Of a DNA stretch of 64,000 nt, positions 33,916 to 42,974 are shown one piece after another; position 1 is the first letter of the stretch, and each line of letters starts with the position of its first letter. The position numbers and the translations under genes are program-made. The notes beneath the pieces are model-generated. The model did not search any database. It was given only the letters and a program-made list of their open reading frames with translations, and was not told where the DNA came from. This DNA is from Nocardioides luteus (lineage in GTDB: Bacteria > Actinomycetota > Actinomycetes > Propionibacteriales > Nocardioidaceae): positions 124,001 to 188,000 of the forward strand of contig NZ_BMRK01000006.1 of the NCBI RefSeq assembly GCF_014648595.1. Direction: 5' to 3'.

Positions 33916-35586
33916 GTGTCCGGCAAGCGGGAAGGGACTGATCCTCGGCAGAGGCCGCTTCAGCGACATGTCTTCGAGTCCGTGATCGCCCGGACCCTTC
34001 AGCTGCCGCGAGGACACCACGACTACCGAGTGACCCAGACATTCGTCCCGATGCGTGACGGTGTCGAGCTGGCGACCGACGTCTACGAGCCCGAAGACGG
34101 GACCATGGGAACGATCCTCATCCGCACGCCGTACAGCCGAGACGGGCTGATCGCTCACCTCACCGCGGGTTTCTTCGCGAGCCCCGGCTATCTCGTCGTG
34201 AACCAGAGCTGCCGTGGAACGTTCGGTTCCGGTGGGGACTTCGCGCCGTTCAGCCAGGAGGTCGAAGATGGTGCCGACACCGTCGCCTGGCTGCGTCGGC
34301 AACCCTGGTTCGGCGGTCGGTTCGCGCTGTGGGGCGCTTCGTACCTCGGTTTCACGGCATGGGCGACGATGATGGACCCGCCGCCGGAGCTGGTGGCTGC
34401 GGTCATCGCCGCCTCCACGCACGACAACCATCAGGCGGCGCACGGCGCTGGGGCCTTCTCGCTGGAGGAGACGGTCGGACTCTTGGACGCCTTCGGGCAT
34501 CTCGGGGCCGGGACGCTCGAGAACATCCTGCTCGGTGTGAGCTCTGGTCGACGGCTCGCGCCCGCGTACGACGAGCTCCCCCTCGTACGCGCTCGGGAGA
34601 CGGTCTTCGCCGACAGCACCATGCCGTACGTGGAGTGGCTCACCGCCCCGGACGCCGATGATCCGGTCTGGCGAACGATGCGGCTGGACCAGGCACTCGA
34701 GCGGATCGATGTCCCAGTGCTGTTGCAGGGAGGCTGGCAGGAGAGATTCCTCGATCAGATGATCGCGCAGTACTCGCGCCTCCGCGCGCGTGGTGTCGAC
34801 GTCGGACTGACCATCGGACCCTGGACCCACATCGAGATCGCCACCAAGGCAGCTGGGCTCCTCATGACGGAGACGCTCGACTGGCTGGCGGAGCATCTCG
34901 CCGAAACCGGGCTACGGGAGCGGTCCAGCCCGGTTCGGATCTATGTGACAGCTGCCGACGAATGGCGCAGCCTGCCGCAGTGGCCCCCGCTCCGCAACGA
35001 CCGCGTCCTCTACCTGCGACCCGACGGAGAGCTCGGCGACGCCCAGCCGGCACCGGATGCCGGCCCCACGACGTTCACCTTCGACCCCGGGGACCCGACA
35101 CCGTCTGTCGGCGGCCGGATCATCCATCCCACCAGAGGCGGCTACCGCGACAACCGAAAGCTCGAGAAGCGGGCAGACGTCCTGACCTTCACCACCCCTC
35201 CCCTGCGCGAAGCTCTGGGAGTGATCGGGACTCCGGTCGTCGAGATGGCACACCACACCGACAACCCCCACGCCGACCTCTTCGTCCGCCTGTGTGAGGT
35301 GGGACGGCGTGGGAAGTCCGTCAACGTGAGTGATGGGTTTCGACGGCTGGGGCCGGAGGACGCGAACGGGACCATCCGCCTACGCCTGGACCCCGTAGCC
35401 CATCGCTTCGAGCCCGGCGTACGCATTCGGCTGCAGGTCTCCGGAGGAGCACATCCTCGATACGCGCGAAATCTGGGTACGGGTCTCGACCCGGCCACCA
35501 GCAGCGACCTGGCCGTATCGAACCGGGAAGTCTTCCATGGTGCCGGTGGCTTTTCCCAGGTCTTCCTACCTTGCGGTGTCTCTTGA
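33916..35586 (+). CDS. CocE/NonD family hydrolase (X-Pro dipeptidyl-peptidase/S15 type), cytoplasmic
   Basis: A protein of about 556 residues. The opening PMRDGVELATDVYEP is typical of CocE/S15 hydrolases; the nucleophile is in LWGASYLGF, followed by a cap region and a C-terminal jelly-roll domain (RLRLDPVAHRFEPGVRIRLQ). It cleaves esters or amides; substrate unknown. No signal peptide, in contrast with the relative at 56552-58366. The start is uncertain: GTG at 33916 is preceded by GGGAG at some distance, and a GTG at 33856 is also open. Confidence 0.78.
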   Translation: MSGKREGTDPRQRPLQRHVFESVIARTLQLPRGHHDYRVTQTFVPMRDGVELATDVYEPEDGTMGTILIRTPYSRDGLIAHLTAGFFASPGYLVVNQSCRGTFGSGGDFAPFSQEVEDGADTVAWLRRQPWFGGRFALWGASYLGFTAWATMMDPPPELVAAVIAASTHDNHQAAHGAGAFSLEETVGLLDAFGHLGAGTLENILLGVSSGRRLAPAYDELPLVRARETVFADSTMPYVEWLTAPDADDPVWRTMRLDQALERIDVPVLLQGGWQERFLDQMIAQYSRLRARGVDVGLTIGPWTHIEIATKAAGLLMTETLDWLAEHLAETGLRERSSPVRIYVTAADEWRSLPQWPPLRNDRVLYLRPDGELGDAQPAPDAGPTTFTFDPGDPTPSVGGRIIHPTRGGYRDNRKLEKRADVLTFTTPPLREALGVIGTPVVEMAHHTDNPHADLFVRLCEVGRRGKSVNVSDGFRRLGPEDANGTIRLRLDPVAHRFEPGVRIRLQVSGGAHPRYARNLGTGLDPATSSDLAVSNREVFHGAGGFSQVFLPCGVS

Positions 35587-35625
35587 ACTCTTGTTGATGA
35601 TCGGCGACACCAATTCCGGACGTTG

Positions 35626-36309
35626 CTAATCGCTCCCAGGACTCTCAAGGGCGACCGACGGAAATGCTTTGGTTGCTGCACGAGCGACGATGGTCGTGAA
35701 GGCGGCGTCAAAGGATCCACCCACGACCCCTCCGATCAGCGGCACGCCCTTGCTCAAGGTGACGAGCGACCGTTTAGTCCCGTACTTCGCCACCAGCATG
35801 AAGCCAACCTTCTTGTTGATCGCGCGCACTGCCTCCATAGGGAGCCTCTTGATGGCGGTCTCCGTCAGCTTGCGGCTGAGGGTTTTCCCGAACTCTGCGA
35901 GAACGGCATTCGGGGAGCCGCCGGCAATGACCACGAGAATCGCATAACGCACTGACTCGTCGTCGAGATTCCAGCCGCGCAGATGCGCGATCGCTCCGAC
36001 CATCCGTGCGTTCAAGATCGCCTGTCCGGTGATGTTCACAGGGATCGTGACCGGCATGGTGATGAATCCTCCAAGGGATGTCACGAACCCAGCCGATCCG
36101 GACGCAGCCGTCGTCTCAGCAATGATGCGAAGAATCGCCTTCTCCGGGTCTTCGAACATCGCAATCCGAGAATCCGCATACGCCCGCGCCCCGTTCATGG
36201 GGCCGATGCCATCGTCGATCACCTTCATCAGTTGATCTACCAGACCTGTGCCCACCTTATCCAGGGCACCCGATTTGGTCTCCGCATCACTGTCCACTCC
36301 CGCTCCCAT
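35626..36309 (-). CDS. EcsC family protein
   Basis: A 227-residue protein with EcsC features: a helical N-terminus, a glycine-rich hydrophobic segment (SLGGFITMPVTIPVNITGQA) around residues 75-95, and a second hydrophobic region GVPLIGGVVGGSFDAAF near the C-terminus. EcsC proteins are widespread and poorly understood, membrane-associated. The gene and its upstream flank have clearly lower GC and more AAT, ATT and AAG codons than neighbours, so it may have been acquired recently. ATG at 36309 chosen; an in-frame start at 36360 is possible. Confidence 0.75.
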   Translation of the reverse strand: MGAGVDSDAETKSGALDKVGTGLVDQLMKVIDDGIGPMNGARAYADSRIAMFEDPEKAILRIIAETTAASGSAGFVTSLGGFITMPVTIPVNITGQAILNARMVGAIAHLRGWNLDDESVRYAILVVIAGGSPNAVLAEFGKTLSRKLTETAIKRLPMEAVRAINKKVGFMLVAKYGTKRSLVTLSKGVPLIGGVVGGSFDAAFTTIVARAATKAFPSVALESPGSD

Positions 36310-36630
36310 CGGTGCGTATCGGCTTGACACTCGCTGGCTCGGGCGTCGGCGAGTCGCCAAACCCTAGATTCGGCTCAGAAACGGTGGAGTACCCACTCGG
36401 CGGCATATACCTGATTTGAGTGACGTCGTCTGGCACTGGCGGGTGAGGATCCTCGGCGATCTCCCCCACTCCGGTGCGAATCGCAGAACCCCGCCCGCGA
36501 GCGCGTCCCGAAAACGAGCTAGGAGCGGCCATGAACGTGGCCCGCATTCGACCTGCCGCGACTGCCGTCATCGGGTCGAACATCGACGACGGCGGCGTAC
36601 GCCTCCTGATTTAAGGAGACGACGCACTCG
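36310..36630. other. Low-GC spacer upstream of the EcsC-family gene
   Basis: This 321-base stretch between the EcsC and dodecin genes holds no gene I can support. A minus-strand frame of 98 codons (36287-36583), rich in Pro, Ser and Gly, is open but has no ribosome site and overlaps the EcsC start. The stretch shares the lower GC of the EcsC gene and probably contains its promoter. Confidence 0.4.
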
Positions 36631-36843
36631 TCAGTCCTCCTCCATCCGGAACCCGACCTTGAGCCCGACCTGGAAGTGTTGGATCTCGCCGTCCTCGAGG
36701 TGACCTCGGATCTGGGTGACCTCGAACCAGTCCAGGTGGCGGAGGGTCTGGGTGGCGCGGCCGAGGCCGCTGCGGATGGCGTCCTCGAGGCCGGTCTCGG
36801 AGGTTCCGACGATCTCGGTGACGCGGTAGGTGTGCGAAGACAT
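36631..36843 (-). CDS. Dodecin family flavin-binding protein
   Basis: A 70-residue dodecin: YRVTEIVGTSETGLEDAIRS, the conserved Trp in HLDWFEVTQIRG and the C-terminal HFQVGLKVGFRMEED. Dodecins form hollow dodecamers that store FMN or riboflavin (and CoA in some bacteria). ATG at 36843 with AAGGGG eight bases upstream; a longer frame reaching 36933 is non-coding. Monocistronic. Confidence 0.92.
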   Translation of the reverse strand: MSSHTYRVTEIVGTSETGLEDAIRSGLGRATQTLRHLDWFEVTQIRGHLEDGEIQHFQVGLKVGFRMEED

Positions 36844-36971
36844 GGTGACGCCCCTTCTCAGGATGGTTGTGATGACAGCCTTGGACGTTCCGGCTCTGCC
36901 ACCAACCATGAGCGCGTTGTCGACGCCGTGCAAGGGTCACGCCGATCGACCGACGGGACCCTGCGGTCCGA

Positions 36972-37844
36972 TCACGACCTCTGGCGCTTGGCCTCCCAGG
37001 CCGCTTCGGTCAGCTCGTCCGCGTCGTCGCGGTGGTCGCGAGGCAGGTCGAGGATGGTGGCGAGCTTCGAGGCACCGACCGGGCCCGGCGTACGTTCGAG
37101 GGACGTCGCGCCGCGGCGGCGCGCACCCTCTGCAGCGTGCTCCCACAGCATCTCCAGCTCGGCGAACGGGACCTGCTCGCGACGCAAACGCTCCTCGAGC
37201 TCCTGCGTGGCGCGCGCACGCTCCTCCGCGAGCGACTCTCGCGCCTCACGTCGTGCTCGGAGGCCGGCGAGGTCGCGGTCGCGCGCCGCCTCGGCGTTGC
37301 GCGAGCGCCCGACGTGCATCCAGACCACGGCTGCAGCCGTGACCACCATCGAGGCCACGAGCGACACCCGCTCCCAAGGCTTCACATCGGGGAGGAAGAG
37401 GGTGACGCCTCCGGCGACGACGACGAGTACGAGCGCGAACGTGCTCAGCCGCGTCGAACCCTGCCCTGCAGGTCGGCGGATCGACGCCGCGGCGAGCAGC
37501 ACGACCAGTGCGGCCACGACAGGCGAGAGAGCCGGAGGCATCCAGGTCCAGCCTGGTGACTGCCCGAACCTGCCGAAGATGCCGCCGGCTGCGACCGCTG
37601 CGACCACCAGCGCGAGCAGTCCGACACACCCGAGGAAGGGTCCGTCGTCGTGCGCGTGGGTGCCGTGCTCCACGGATTGCCTGGTCCGCTTCGCAGAGGC
37701 GTAGAGATCGTCGAGAACGCCGTCGTATCCCATCGCGCTCAAGACGATCTCGTCGATACGAGACGTGGTCAGGTCGATCTCGGGGGTGGCGTTCACCGCC
37801 TCATCGATCTTGGACCGCATGGCCTCGTCGCTGCTGTCGCTCAA
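36972..37844 (-). CDS. Membrane protein with C-terminal coiled coil (T7SS-locus associated)
   Basis: A 290-residue protein: a soluble N-terminus of about 65 residues, four hydrophobic segments between about residues 70 and 180 (for example GCVGLLALVVAAVAAGGIF and VVAALVVLLAAASI), then a charged helical region rich in Arg, Glu and Ala (about 185-245) that looks like a coiled coil. No known domain recognised. Its start overlaps the preceding gene by four bases, so it is the last gene of the WXG100 locus. Confidence 0.72.
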   Translation of the reverse strand: MSDSSDEAMRSKIDEAVNATPEIDLTTSRIDEIVLSAMGYDGVLDDLYASAKRTRQSVEHGTHAHDDGPFLGCVGLLALVVAAVAAGGIFGRFGQSPGWTWMPPALSPVVAALVVLLAAASIRRPAGQGSTRLSTFALVLVVVAGGVTLFLPDVKPWERVSLVASMVVTAAAVVWMHVGRSRNAEAARDRDLAGLRARREARESLAEERARATQELEERLRREQVPFAELEMLWEHAAEGARRRGATSLERTPGPVGASKLATILDLPRDHRDDADELTEAAWEAKRQRS

Positions 37845-38392
37845 GCTGTGACCTCCCAGGTCGATATCACCGGCTCGACAAGGGCCAGGACCATACCAGC
37901 GGCGGGCGAGGGCGCCGGCGAGAGCGCTACCGTCCCCAGGTTGCCGCCGACCGACACCACGTAGGTCGTCTGGGTGAGATGCAGCCCGGTCGCGTCCGAT
38001 CCACCGATCTCATCTTCGGACTCGTGGAGCTCGGAGACTCGGAAGCCGCGCACGGGGCCGAGCTCGACGGGCACCACGGTTGGGTCCCACGGGCCGACCT
38101 GTCCGCCAGTGACGAGGGTCAGTGCGTCCTTCGCGGTCCCGGCCGGCGCTCGGTCGGTGTAGAGCGAGAACGTGGCAACTGCGTACAGAGCGGACTGCGG
38201 CTCCTGCAGCAGCAAGGTGAGGTCCTCGGTCGTACCTCGGGCGGCGACCGCGAGCCTCGCCATCGTCGCAGCGATTTGGGCCGCATCGCCATGGAGGCCC
38301 GCCGACCGTTCCGCGACGAACCGTGATTCTCCGATGGGGCCGGGCACCTCGTGCCACAGTGCGGGGTCGGGCTGGATCGTGAACTCAGGCAT
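37841..38392 (-). CDS. Hypothetical protein of the WXG100 locus
   Basis: A 183-residue soluble protein with alternating strands and no signal peptide or membrane helix (GTTEDLTLLL, ALYAVATFSLYTD, GPVRGFRVSEL, TYVVSVGGNLGTVALSP). It shows the same general pattern as the 208-residue product upstream, which also ends in a beta-rich domain. Overlaps both neighbours. It may be a chaperone or EspG-like recognition factor for secreted WXG100 proteins, but this is guesswork. Confidence 0.7.
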   Translation of the reverse strand: MPEFTIQPDPALWHEVPGPIGESRFVAERSAGLHGDAAQIAATMARLAVAARGTTEDLTLLLQEPQSALYAVATFSLYTDRAPAGTAKDALTLVTGGQVGPWDPTVVPVELGPVRGFRVSELHESEDEIGGSDATGLHLTQTTYVVSVGGNLGTVALSPAPSPAAGMVLALVEPVISTWEVTA

Positions 38393-39011
38393 CGCGCTTC
38401 CACCTGAACGTCGCCACGATGCCGTCGCTGAGGAGCGTCATCGCCGAGACCCCCTCCTCGTCGAGGTGCTCGCCCTCCGCGCCGTCGAGGATCGTGGCGC
38501 GGATGATCAGCGCGGTCTCGGGAGCGTGCGGAACCCGGATCAGGTATGTCGGCTGGACGGTGTGAACCACGCCGCCCTCGACCGGAAGATCGGCACGGTC
38601 CACCCACCTCAGGATCGTACCGGCCTCGTCGAGAGGTGCTGCGTTGCGACCGTTCACCAGTTGCTTGGCGAGCGACATCATGGAGGTCCCGGCGGGCGCC
38701 TCCAGCCAGGCCAGCGCGAAGCTCATCGGCACGAAGTCGTCCACCGGCACGTCCTGCTGAGTGATCCAGGCGATCAGCCGTTCGTTCGACTCCGCGCCGA
38801 CCCCTGCTTGGGACAGCACCGAGTCGACGCTCGCGCGCAGGCGGGCGGTGTCGGCTCCCGGCACCTGCGCGAGCGCTGCCTGGACCTGGGACCCGAGCGC
38901 CTCCATGTCTGCCGGCTTGGTGACCCACCCCTCGGGCAGGAGCATGGCGAATGGCGGTGTCTTGGTCGTCGCCCCGAAGAGCTCAGCCCGGAGGCTGTTC
39001 GCGATGCCCAT
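38385..39011 (-). CDS. Hypothetical protein of the WXG100 locus
   Basis: A 208-residue protein with an alpha+beta pattern (PPFAMLLPEGWVTKPADMEAL at the start; VVHTVQPTYLIRVP and ALIIRATILDGAEG later). No signal peptide. Its ATG overlaps the stop of the T7SS-secreted protein gene (TGATG) and its end overlaps the next start by 8 bases. Such small soluble partners usually accompany actinobacterial T7SS substrates. Function not known. Confidence 0.7.
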   Translation of the reverse strand: MGIANSLRAELFGATTKTPPFAMLLPEGWVTKPADMEALGSQVQAALAQVPGADTARLRASVDSVLSQAGVGAESNERLIAWITQQDVPVDDFVPMSFALAWLEAPAGTSMMSLAKQLVNGRNAAPLDEAGTILRWVDRADLPVEGGVVHTVQPTYLIRVPHAPETALIIRATILDGAEGEHLDEEGVSAMTLLSDGIVATFRWKRDA

Positions 39012-40240
39012 CAGCCCGCCACCACGGAGCCCATGCCGACGATGTTCGAGATCGACACGCCGACGCCCTGGGCGGTGCCCGCGAGCGCGTCGCCGACCGA
39101 CGCGGGCACCTGGCCGGGTTTGAATCCGCACAGCCCATGCAGGACCTGGTTGTAGGTGTTGGGCTTGATGTCCGATACCAGCGTGAAGCTTCGCAGCATG
39201 TTGCGCGTGTTGAGCCCGTGGCGCGTCACCCAGTTCGCCGCGTCGACTCCGAACTTGCTCATCGCGGAGTTGTCCAGAGCACGCCCCCAGGTCCGTGCCG
39301 AGCCGGCGATCTTGGAGAACCTGAGAGAGGAGAGCCCGTCTGCGAGCTTGCCCAGACTGGCGAACTTGCCGAAGGGGATCACCCCGATGGCTGCGAGCGT
39401 CACGCCTTGCCACGAACCACGGTCTCCCAGGAACTTGGTGAGCTCGCCGGCGAGCATCAATACGCCGGAGATGACCGCGATCACGCCGGCGAGAGCGGCG
39501 ATGGGTCCGGTGAGGCAGACCGCGATGATGAGTGCCACGAAGCCAACCACCTGAAGTACCTTCAGCGCCCCTTCGATGAAGGGCATCGCGTTGTCCCAGA
39601 ACCCGTCCTCGACACCGTTCTCGTTGACCTCCTCGAGGTCGTCTCGGGCCGCCCCGTAGGCGTCCTCCCAGGTCGACACCGGGGCGTCGTAGCTTCCCCA
39701 GTAGCTCTCCCAGTCCGAGACTGCCGCATCGAAGGCGGCCTGCTCGCTCGAGGAGTCGGGCCGTGGATTCTCGGTCTCGCCGTCTCCCTCGCCTGCGGGC
39801 TTGTCCTCGGCCTCCTGGTCGTGCTGCTCCTGCGCCTGCTGGACATCGAGCAGCGCATAGGAGGTGGTGTTCACCGACTCCCACGCCGTCTCGGCGTTGG
39901 TGACGAGACTGTCGGTCTCGTCCTGGACGGTGTCGAGCGCCTCTGCGTACTTCTTCAGCGCCTTCCCGCTGGGCGTGTAGCGCTCGCCCGCGGTGCGCAG
40001 GTCCTCGTAGACCTCTTTGGCCTGGTCACGGATCTTGTCCAAGGACTCGCCGATGCCGAGGTCGCCGTCGGCGAACAGCTGCAAGGTGTCTGCCGCGGTC
40101 GACATCTTCTCGCCGAGGTCGATGATCGCGTCGGCCCGGGTCCCGATGTCGCCGGCGTCGCCGTCGATCTTGCGCAGCTCGCGTCCGCCACGCGTGTCCG
40201 GCATGGACGGGAAGCGGTACTTCGGTTCGTTCTCGGTCAT
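39011..40240 (-). CDS. Putative T7SS-secreted protein with WXG100-like N-terminus and hydrophobic middle
   Basis: A 409-residue protein. Residues 1-130 are helical and resemble the T7SS_signal/WXG100-like module (PSMPDTRGGRELRKIDGDA ... ALDTVQDETDSLV). An acidic linker (130-215) is followed by two or three hydrophobic segments (about 225-270, ALKVLQVVGFVALIIAVCLT and IAALAGVIAVISGVLMLAGE) and a C-terminal part (GVDAANWVTRHGLNTRNM) without a known toxin domain. This layout is seen in secreted polymorphic-type proteins of actinobacteria. ATG overlaps the preceding stop. Confidence 0.72.
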   Translation of the reverse strand: MTENEPKYRFPSMPDTRGGRELRKIDGDAGDIGTRADAIIDLGEKMSTAADTLQLFADGDLGIGESLDKIRDQAKEVYEDLRTAGERYTPSGKALKKYAEALDTVQDETDSLVTNAETAWESVNTTSYALLDVQQAQEQHDQEAEDKPAGEGDGETENPRPDSSSEQAAFDAAVSDWESYWGSYDAPVSTWEDAYGAARDDLEEVNENGVEDGFWDNAMPFIEGALKVLQVVGFVALIIAVCLTGPIAALAGVIAVISGVLMLAGELTKFLGDRGSWQGVTLAAIGVIPFGKFASLGKLADGLSSLRFSKIAGSARTWGRALDNSAMSKFGVDAANWVTRHGLNTRNMLRSFTLVSDIKPNTYNQVLHGLCGFKPGQVPASVGDALAGTAQGVGVSISNIVGMGSVVAG

Positions 40241-40539
40241 CAGGAACCCTCCTGCCTCTTCGCGAGCTCGACATCCAGGTCGGCCCACGCCTGGCGGTTC
40301 TCGTCGATCCGCTTCTTCATCTCCTCGAGCTTGCCGCGCAACGTCTCCCGCTTGTCGTCCCACTTGGACTCGAAGTCGCTGGCGCGGTCCTTCAGCCCGG
40401 ACCAGCCGGGCAGCGGCGTACGGATGGCGTTCTCCAGATCGCCCGTGCGCGATCCGGCCTCTTCGAACTCGGTGATGATCAGTCCGAGCGCATTGCTCAG
40501 CTCCTCCATCCGTTCGAACGGAATCAACACGTCTGCCAC
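40240..40539 (-). CDS. WXG100-like helical protein
   Basis: A 99-residue all-helical protein of WXG100 size (ERMEELSNALGLIITEFEEA, then SDFESKWDDKRETLRGKLEE). The Trp-Asp-Asp at the turn between helices stands in for WxG. GTG start at 40539, behind GGAGG eight bases upstream. Coupled to the secreted-protein gene (TGATG), so it is likely co-secreted with it or acts as its partner. Confidence 0.72.
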   Translation of the reverse strand: MADVLIPFERMEELSNALGLIITEFEEAGSRTGDLENAIRTPLPGWSGLKDRASDFESKWDDKRETLRGKLEEMKKRIDENRQAWADLDVELAKRQEGS

Positions 40540-40663
40540 GAAGTACGCCTCCAGGGTTCTTGCTGGTCTACACGATTGCACCGAGGTTGCCGACCAACCT
40601 CGAAAGGGTCAGGGGAAGCCGGCAGGGACGGTATGCCCGCCCCCGCCGGCCTCGGATCGGGTC

Positions 40664-40951
40664 TCAGCCGCCCGCGAGCTGGGAGTCCAGGTCCTGGATG
40701 GCGGTCGCCATGTCCCGCAGCGACTGAGCCATGTCCTCGACGCCGTTGATGGCGTCCTTCAGACCCTGGGTCATCTCCTGGTAGCCGTCCTGGAACTTAC
40801 CCGACGCCTTCTCCGTCTTGAACCCGTCCTGAACCAGCTCATCCACGTAACCCTGGCACTCGTCGAGAGCGGACTCGATCGTGTCCTTGCCCTGGTCGAG
40901 CTTGTCGGCGGTGCCGGTCATCTCGTCGTATGTTGCCCCGAAGTCACTCAT
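40664..40951 (-). CDS. WXG100 family protein (EsxA-like)
   Basis: A 95-residue two-helix protein: [20 protein letters not shown], a turn at [12 protein letters not shown] and a second helix with [10 protein letters not shown]. It has the size and heptad pattern of WXG100/ESAT-6 proteins although the Trp is replaced by Phe in DGF. AAAGG precedes the ATG. First gene of a leftward six-gene locus; 124 bases separate it from the next gene, so a promoter or processing site may lie between. Confidence 0.75.
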   Translation of the reverse strand: MSDFGATYDEMTGTADKLDQGKDTIESALDECQGYVDELVQDGFKTEKASGKFQDGYQEMTQGLKDAINGVEDMAQSLRDMATAIQDLDSQLAGG

Positions 40952-41307
40952 CGTCTTCGCCTTTCCAGCGTTCACATCGTCGCGCCCGATCGGACGCGGT
41001 TCTCACCGAAGGTCGCGCACCACATGCGTTGAAGCGCCACCGACGCGTCGCAGCCGGCTCGGCCCGATCCGGAGCACGGCGGTCGACATCGTCGGAGCCC
41101 TCCTACCCCGTTGATCGGGTTCTAAACAGCCGACAAAGTAAAATGTCCCTGCCGCTTCGAGACCCGGCTCTTCCATCGCGTTCAGGCAGTCCCCGCCGCC
41201 TGAACGCAACACACAGAAGGCACACGGAAACTGAGCGACACAGAAGGACCTCGCCTGGTCCTGCGAGTCCCTGGCACCGATCACCACCCCAGGCGGAGAC
41301 TGGTCGG
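40952..41307. other. Divergent promoter region between the WXG100 locus and zwf
   Basis: A 356-base gap without a gene. It holds an AT-rich stretch (41117-41150) that is the likeliest place for promoters, and an inverted repeat at 41178-41207. No uORF or riboswitch pattern that I can name. Confidence 0.5.
41178..41207. promoter_or_regulatory. 10-base inverted repeat upstream of zwf
   Basis: GCGTTCAGGC and GCCTGAACGC are perfect inverted arms separated by 10 bases, about 100 bases upstream of the zwf start. As RNA it would be a stable hairpin in the leader; as DNA it could be an operator. No T-run follows. Confidence 0.4.
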
Positions 41308-42750
41308 GTGACAACAAAACCAGCCCCGCACGTACTCGTTCTCTTCGGTGCGACAGGTGATCTCGCCGCTCGCAAGCTGTTCCCCGGGCTGTATCGGCTC
41401 GCCCTCGCGAAACGTCTGCCTGACCAGCTCGCGATCATCGGCAGCGGGCGGCGCTCGCCGGGCAGCGACGAGGACTTCCGCAGCCATGTGCACCAGGCGC
41501 TGAAGGAGTTCGTCGGGGAGGTCGACGAGATGGTGGCTGGGCCGCTGCTGGAGCGGATCCGGTTCGTGCCGTCCTCCGCCGACGACGGCACCGCGCTCGC
41601 CGCGGCAGTGCACGATGCCGAGGACCAGCTGGCGCTCGAGAGCGGGCAGACAGTGGGCGACGTACAGCGCCTGCTCTATCTCTCGGTGCCGCCGCAGGCG
41701 GTGGAGCCGATGGTGGCGATGCTCGACCGCGAGCAGCTGAACGTACGCAGCCGGCTGGTCGCGGAGAAGCCGTTCGGCACCGACCTGGCCTCGGCCCGCG
41801 AGCTCGACGCGGTGCTGAGTGAGGCGTTCGACGAGAAGCAGATCTTCCGGATCGACCACTTCATCGGGAAGGAGGCCGTGCAGAATCTGCTGGCGCTGCG
41901 CTTCGCCAACGGTCTCTTCGAGCCCGCGTGGAACCGGCACAGCATCGAGTCGGTGCAGATCGACGTGCCCGAGAAGCTCACGGTCACCGGGCGCGGCAGC
42001 TTCTACGAGGGCACCGGCTGCCTGCGCGACATGGTGACCACCCACCTGTGCCAGCTGCTCGGGTTCGTGGCGATGGAGGATCCGCACGCCTTCCGCGAGG
42101 GCGCGATCCGCGCGGCGAAGGCCGCCGCGTTCGCGGCCGTGCGGCCGCTGGATCCCGAGCGCGTGGTCTTCGGGCAGTACGACGGCTACCGCGAGGAGCC
42201 CGACGTCGACCCCGACTCCGACGTGGAGACGTACGTCGCCATCGAGGCGTGGATCGACAACGACCGCTGGCGCGGGGTGCCGTTCTACCTGCGCACCGGC
42301 AAGGCGCTCGCGGCCGGGCAGCGGACGATCACGATCCGATTCATCGACCCGCGCCACCGCTGGCTGCAGGCCGCGGATCCGGGGGCGACCGAGCCCAACG
42401 AGCTGGTGATCGAGCTCAGCGACGACCCGCGGATCGAGATCGACGTCCGCGCCAAGCGGCCCGGCCCCGGGATGGCGCTCACCGACGGCGTCTTCAGGCT
42501 CCACCTCGGTGGCGACACCCCGGACTCCAGCCCGCTGGAGGCCTACGAGCGGCTGCTCCTCGACGTGATGAACGGCGACCGGACGCTGTTCACCAGCGCC
42601 GGCGAGGTCGAGCGGCTGTGGGAGATCTGCCAGCCGGTGCTCGAGCACCGACCCGCCGTGGAGAGCTACCCGCAGGGCTCCTGGGGCCCGGAGTCCGCGC
42701 TCGACCTACCCCTCGGTGGCTGGCGGTTGGGACGGAACCAGAAGGCCTGA
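41308..42750 (+). CDS. zwf: Glucose-6-phosphate 1-dehydrogenase
   Basis: A 480-residue G6PD. NADP-binding [18 protein letters not shown] at the N-terminus, the catalytic motif RIDHFIGKE (His as base) near residue 180 and the substrate block [10 protein letters not shown] in the second half are all present. It makes 6-phosphogluconolactone for the oxidative pentose phosphate pathway. The start is GTG at 41308. The gene stands alone rather than in the usual actinobacterial tal-zwf-opcA cluster, so it may be a second copy. Confidence 0.92.
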   Translation: MTTKPAPHVLVLFGATGDLAARKLFPGLYRLALAKRLPDQLAIIGSGRRSPGSDEDFRSHVHQALKEFVGEVDEMVAGPLLERIRFVPSSADDGTALAAAVHDAEDQLALESGQTVGDVQRLLYLSVPPQAVEPMVAMLDREQLNVRSRLVAEKPFGTDLASARELDAVLSEAFDEKQIFRIDHFIGKEAVQNLLALRFANGLFEPAWNRHSIESVQIDVPEKLTVTGRGSFYEGTGCLRDMVTTHLCQLLGFVAMEDPHAFREGAIRAAKAAAFAAVRPLDPERVVFGQYDGYREEPDVDPDSDVETYVAIEAWIDNDRWRGVPFYLRTGKALAAGQRTITIRFIDPRHRWLQAADPGATEPNELVIELSDDPRIEIDVRAKRPGPGMALTDGVFRLHLGGDTPDSSPLEAYERLLLDVMNGDRTLFTSAGEVERLWEICQPVLEHRPAVESYPQGSWGPESALDLPLGGWRLGRNQKA

Positions 42751-42776
42751 GTCCGACCTCGAACCCCGTGACACAT

Positions 42777-42814
42777 GCGCGTGCGCCCCGGTCCACGGAC
42801 CGGGGCGCACGCGC
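42777..42814. terminator. Strong bidirectional hairpin terminator
   Basis: GCGCGTGCGCCCCGGTCC and its exact complement face each other with a 2-base centre, an 18-base perfect stem. It sits between the convergent zwf and symporter small-subunit genes and would serve both. No U-tract, as is usual for high-GC actinobacteria. Confidence 0.75.
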
Positions 42815-42831
42815 TGCGTAGCAGGCAGCGA

Positions 42832-42963
42832 TCAGATGATGTCGCGACCTTCACGCTTGGCTTCGCGCCACTCCTTGATGAAGGCCGTCGAGATCACGAG
42901 CAGCACGATCGCGGTCACGAGCGGCCAGACGAGGACGTACGCGGTCAGCAGCATGGTTTCCAT
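42832..42963 (-). CDS. Small single-helix subunit of a sodium:solute symporter
   Basis: A 43-residue protein (METMLLTAYVLVWPLVTAIV ... followed by a basic tail EWREAKREG). One membrane helix with a positive cytoplasmic C-terminus. ATG with GGAGG five bases upstream, beginning 11 bases after the symporter stop. Very small subunits of this type (MetS-like) accompany some sodium symporters and are needed for activity in known cases. Role here inferred from context. Confidence 0.72.
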   Translation of the reverse strand: METMLLTAYVLVWPLVTAIVLLVISTAFIKEWREAKREGRDII

Positions 42964-42974
42964 GGTTCCTCCAG

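Noticed and set aside
36287-36583. Possible small minus-strand gene upstream of the EcsC-family gene
   Set aside because: Open for 98 codons but no ribosome site, no family resemblance and overlap with the EcsC start.
42777-42814. Perfect 18-base inverted repeat considered as a mobile-element end or CRISPR repeat
   Set aside because: Single copy, between convergent genes, no spacer pattern or transposase; a terminator explains it.
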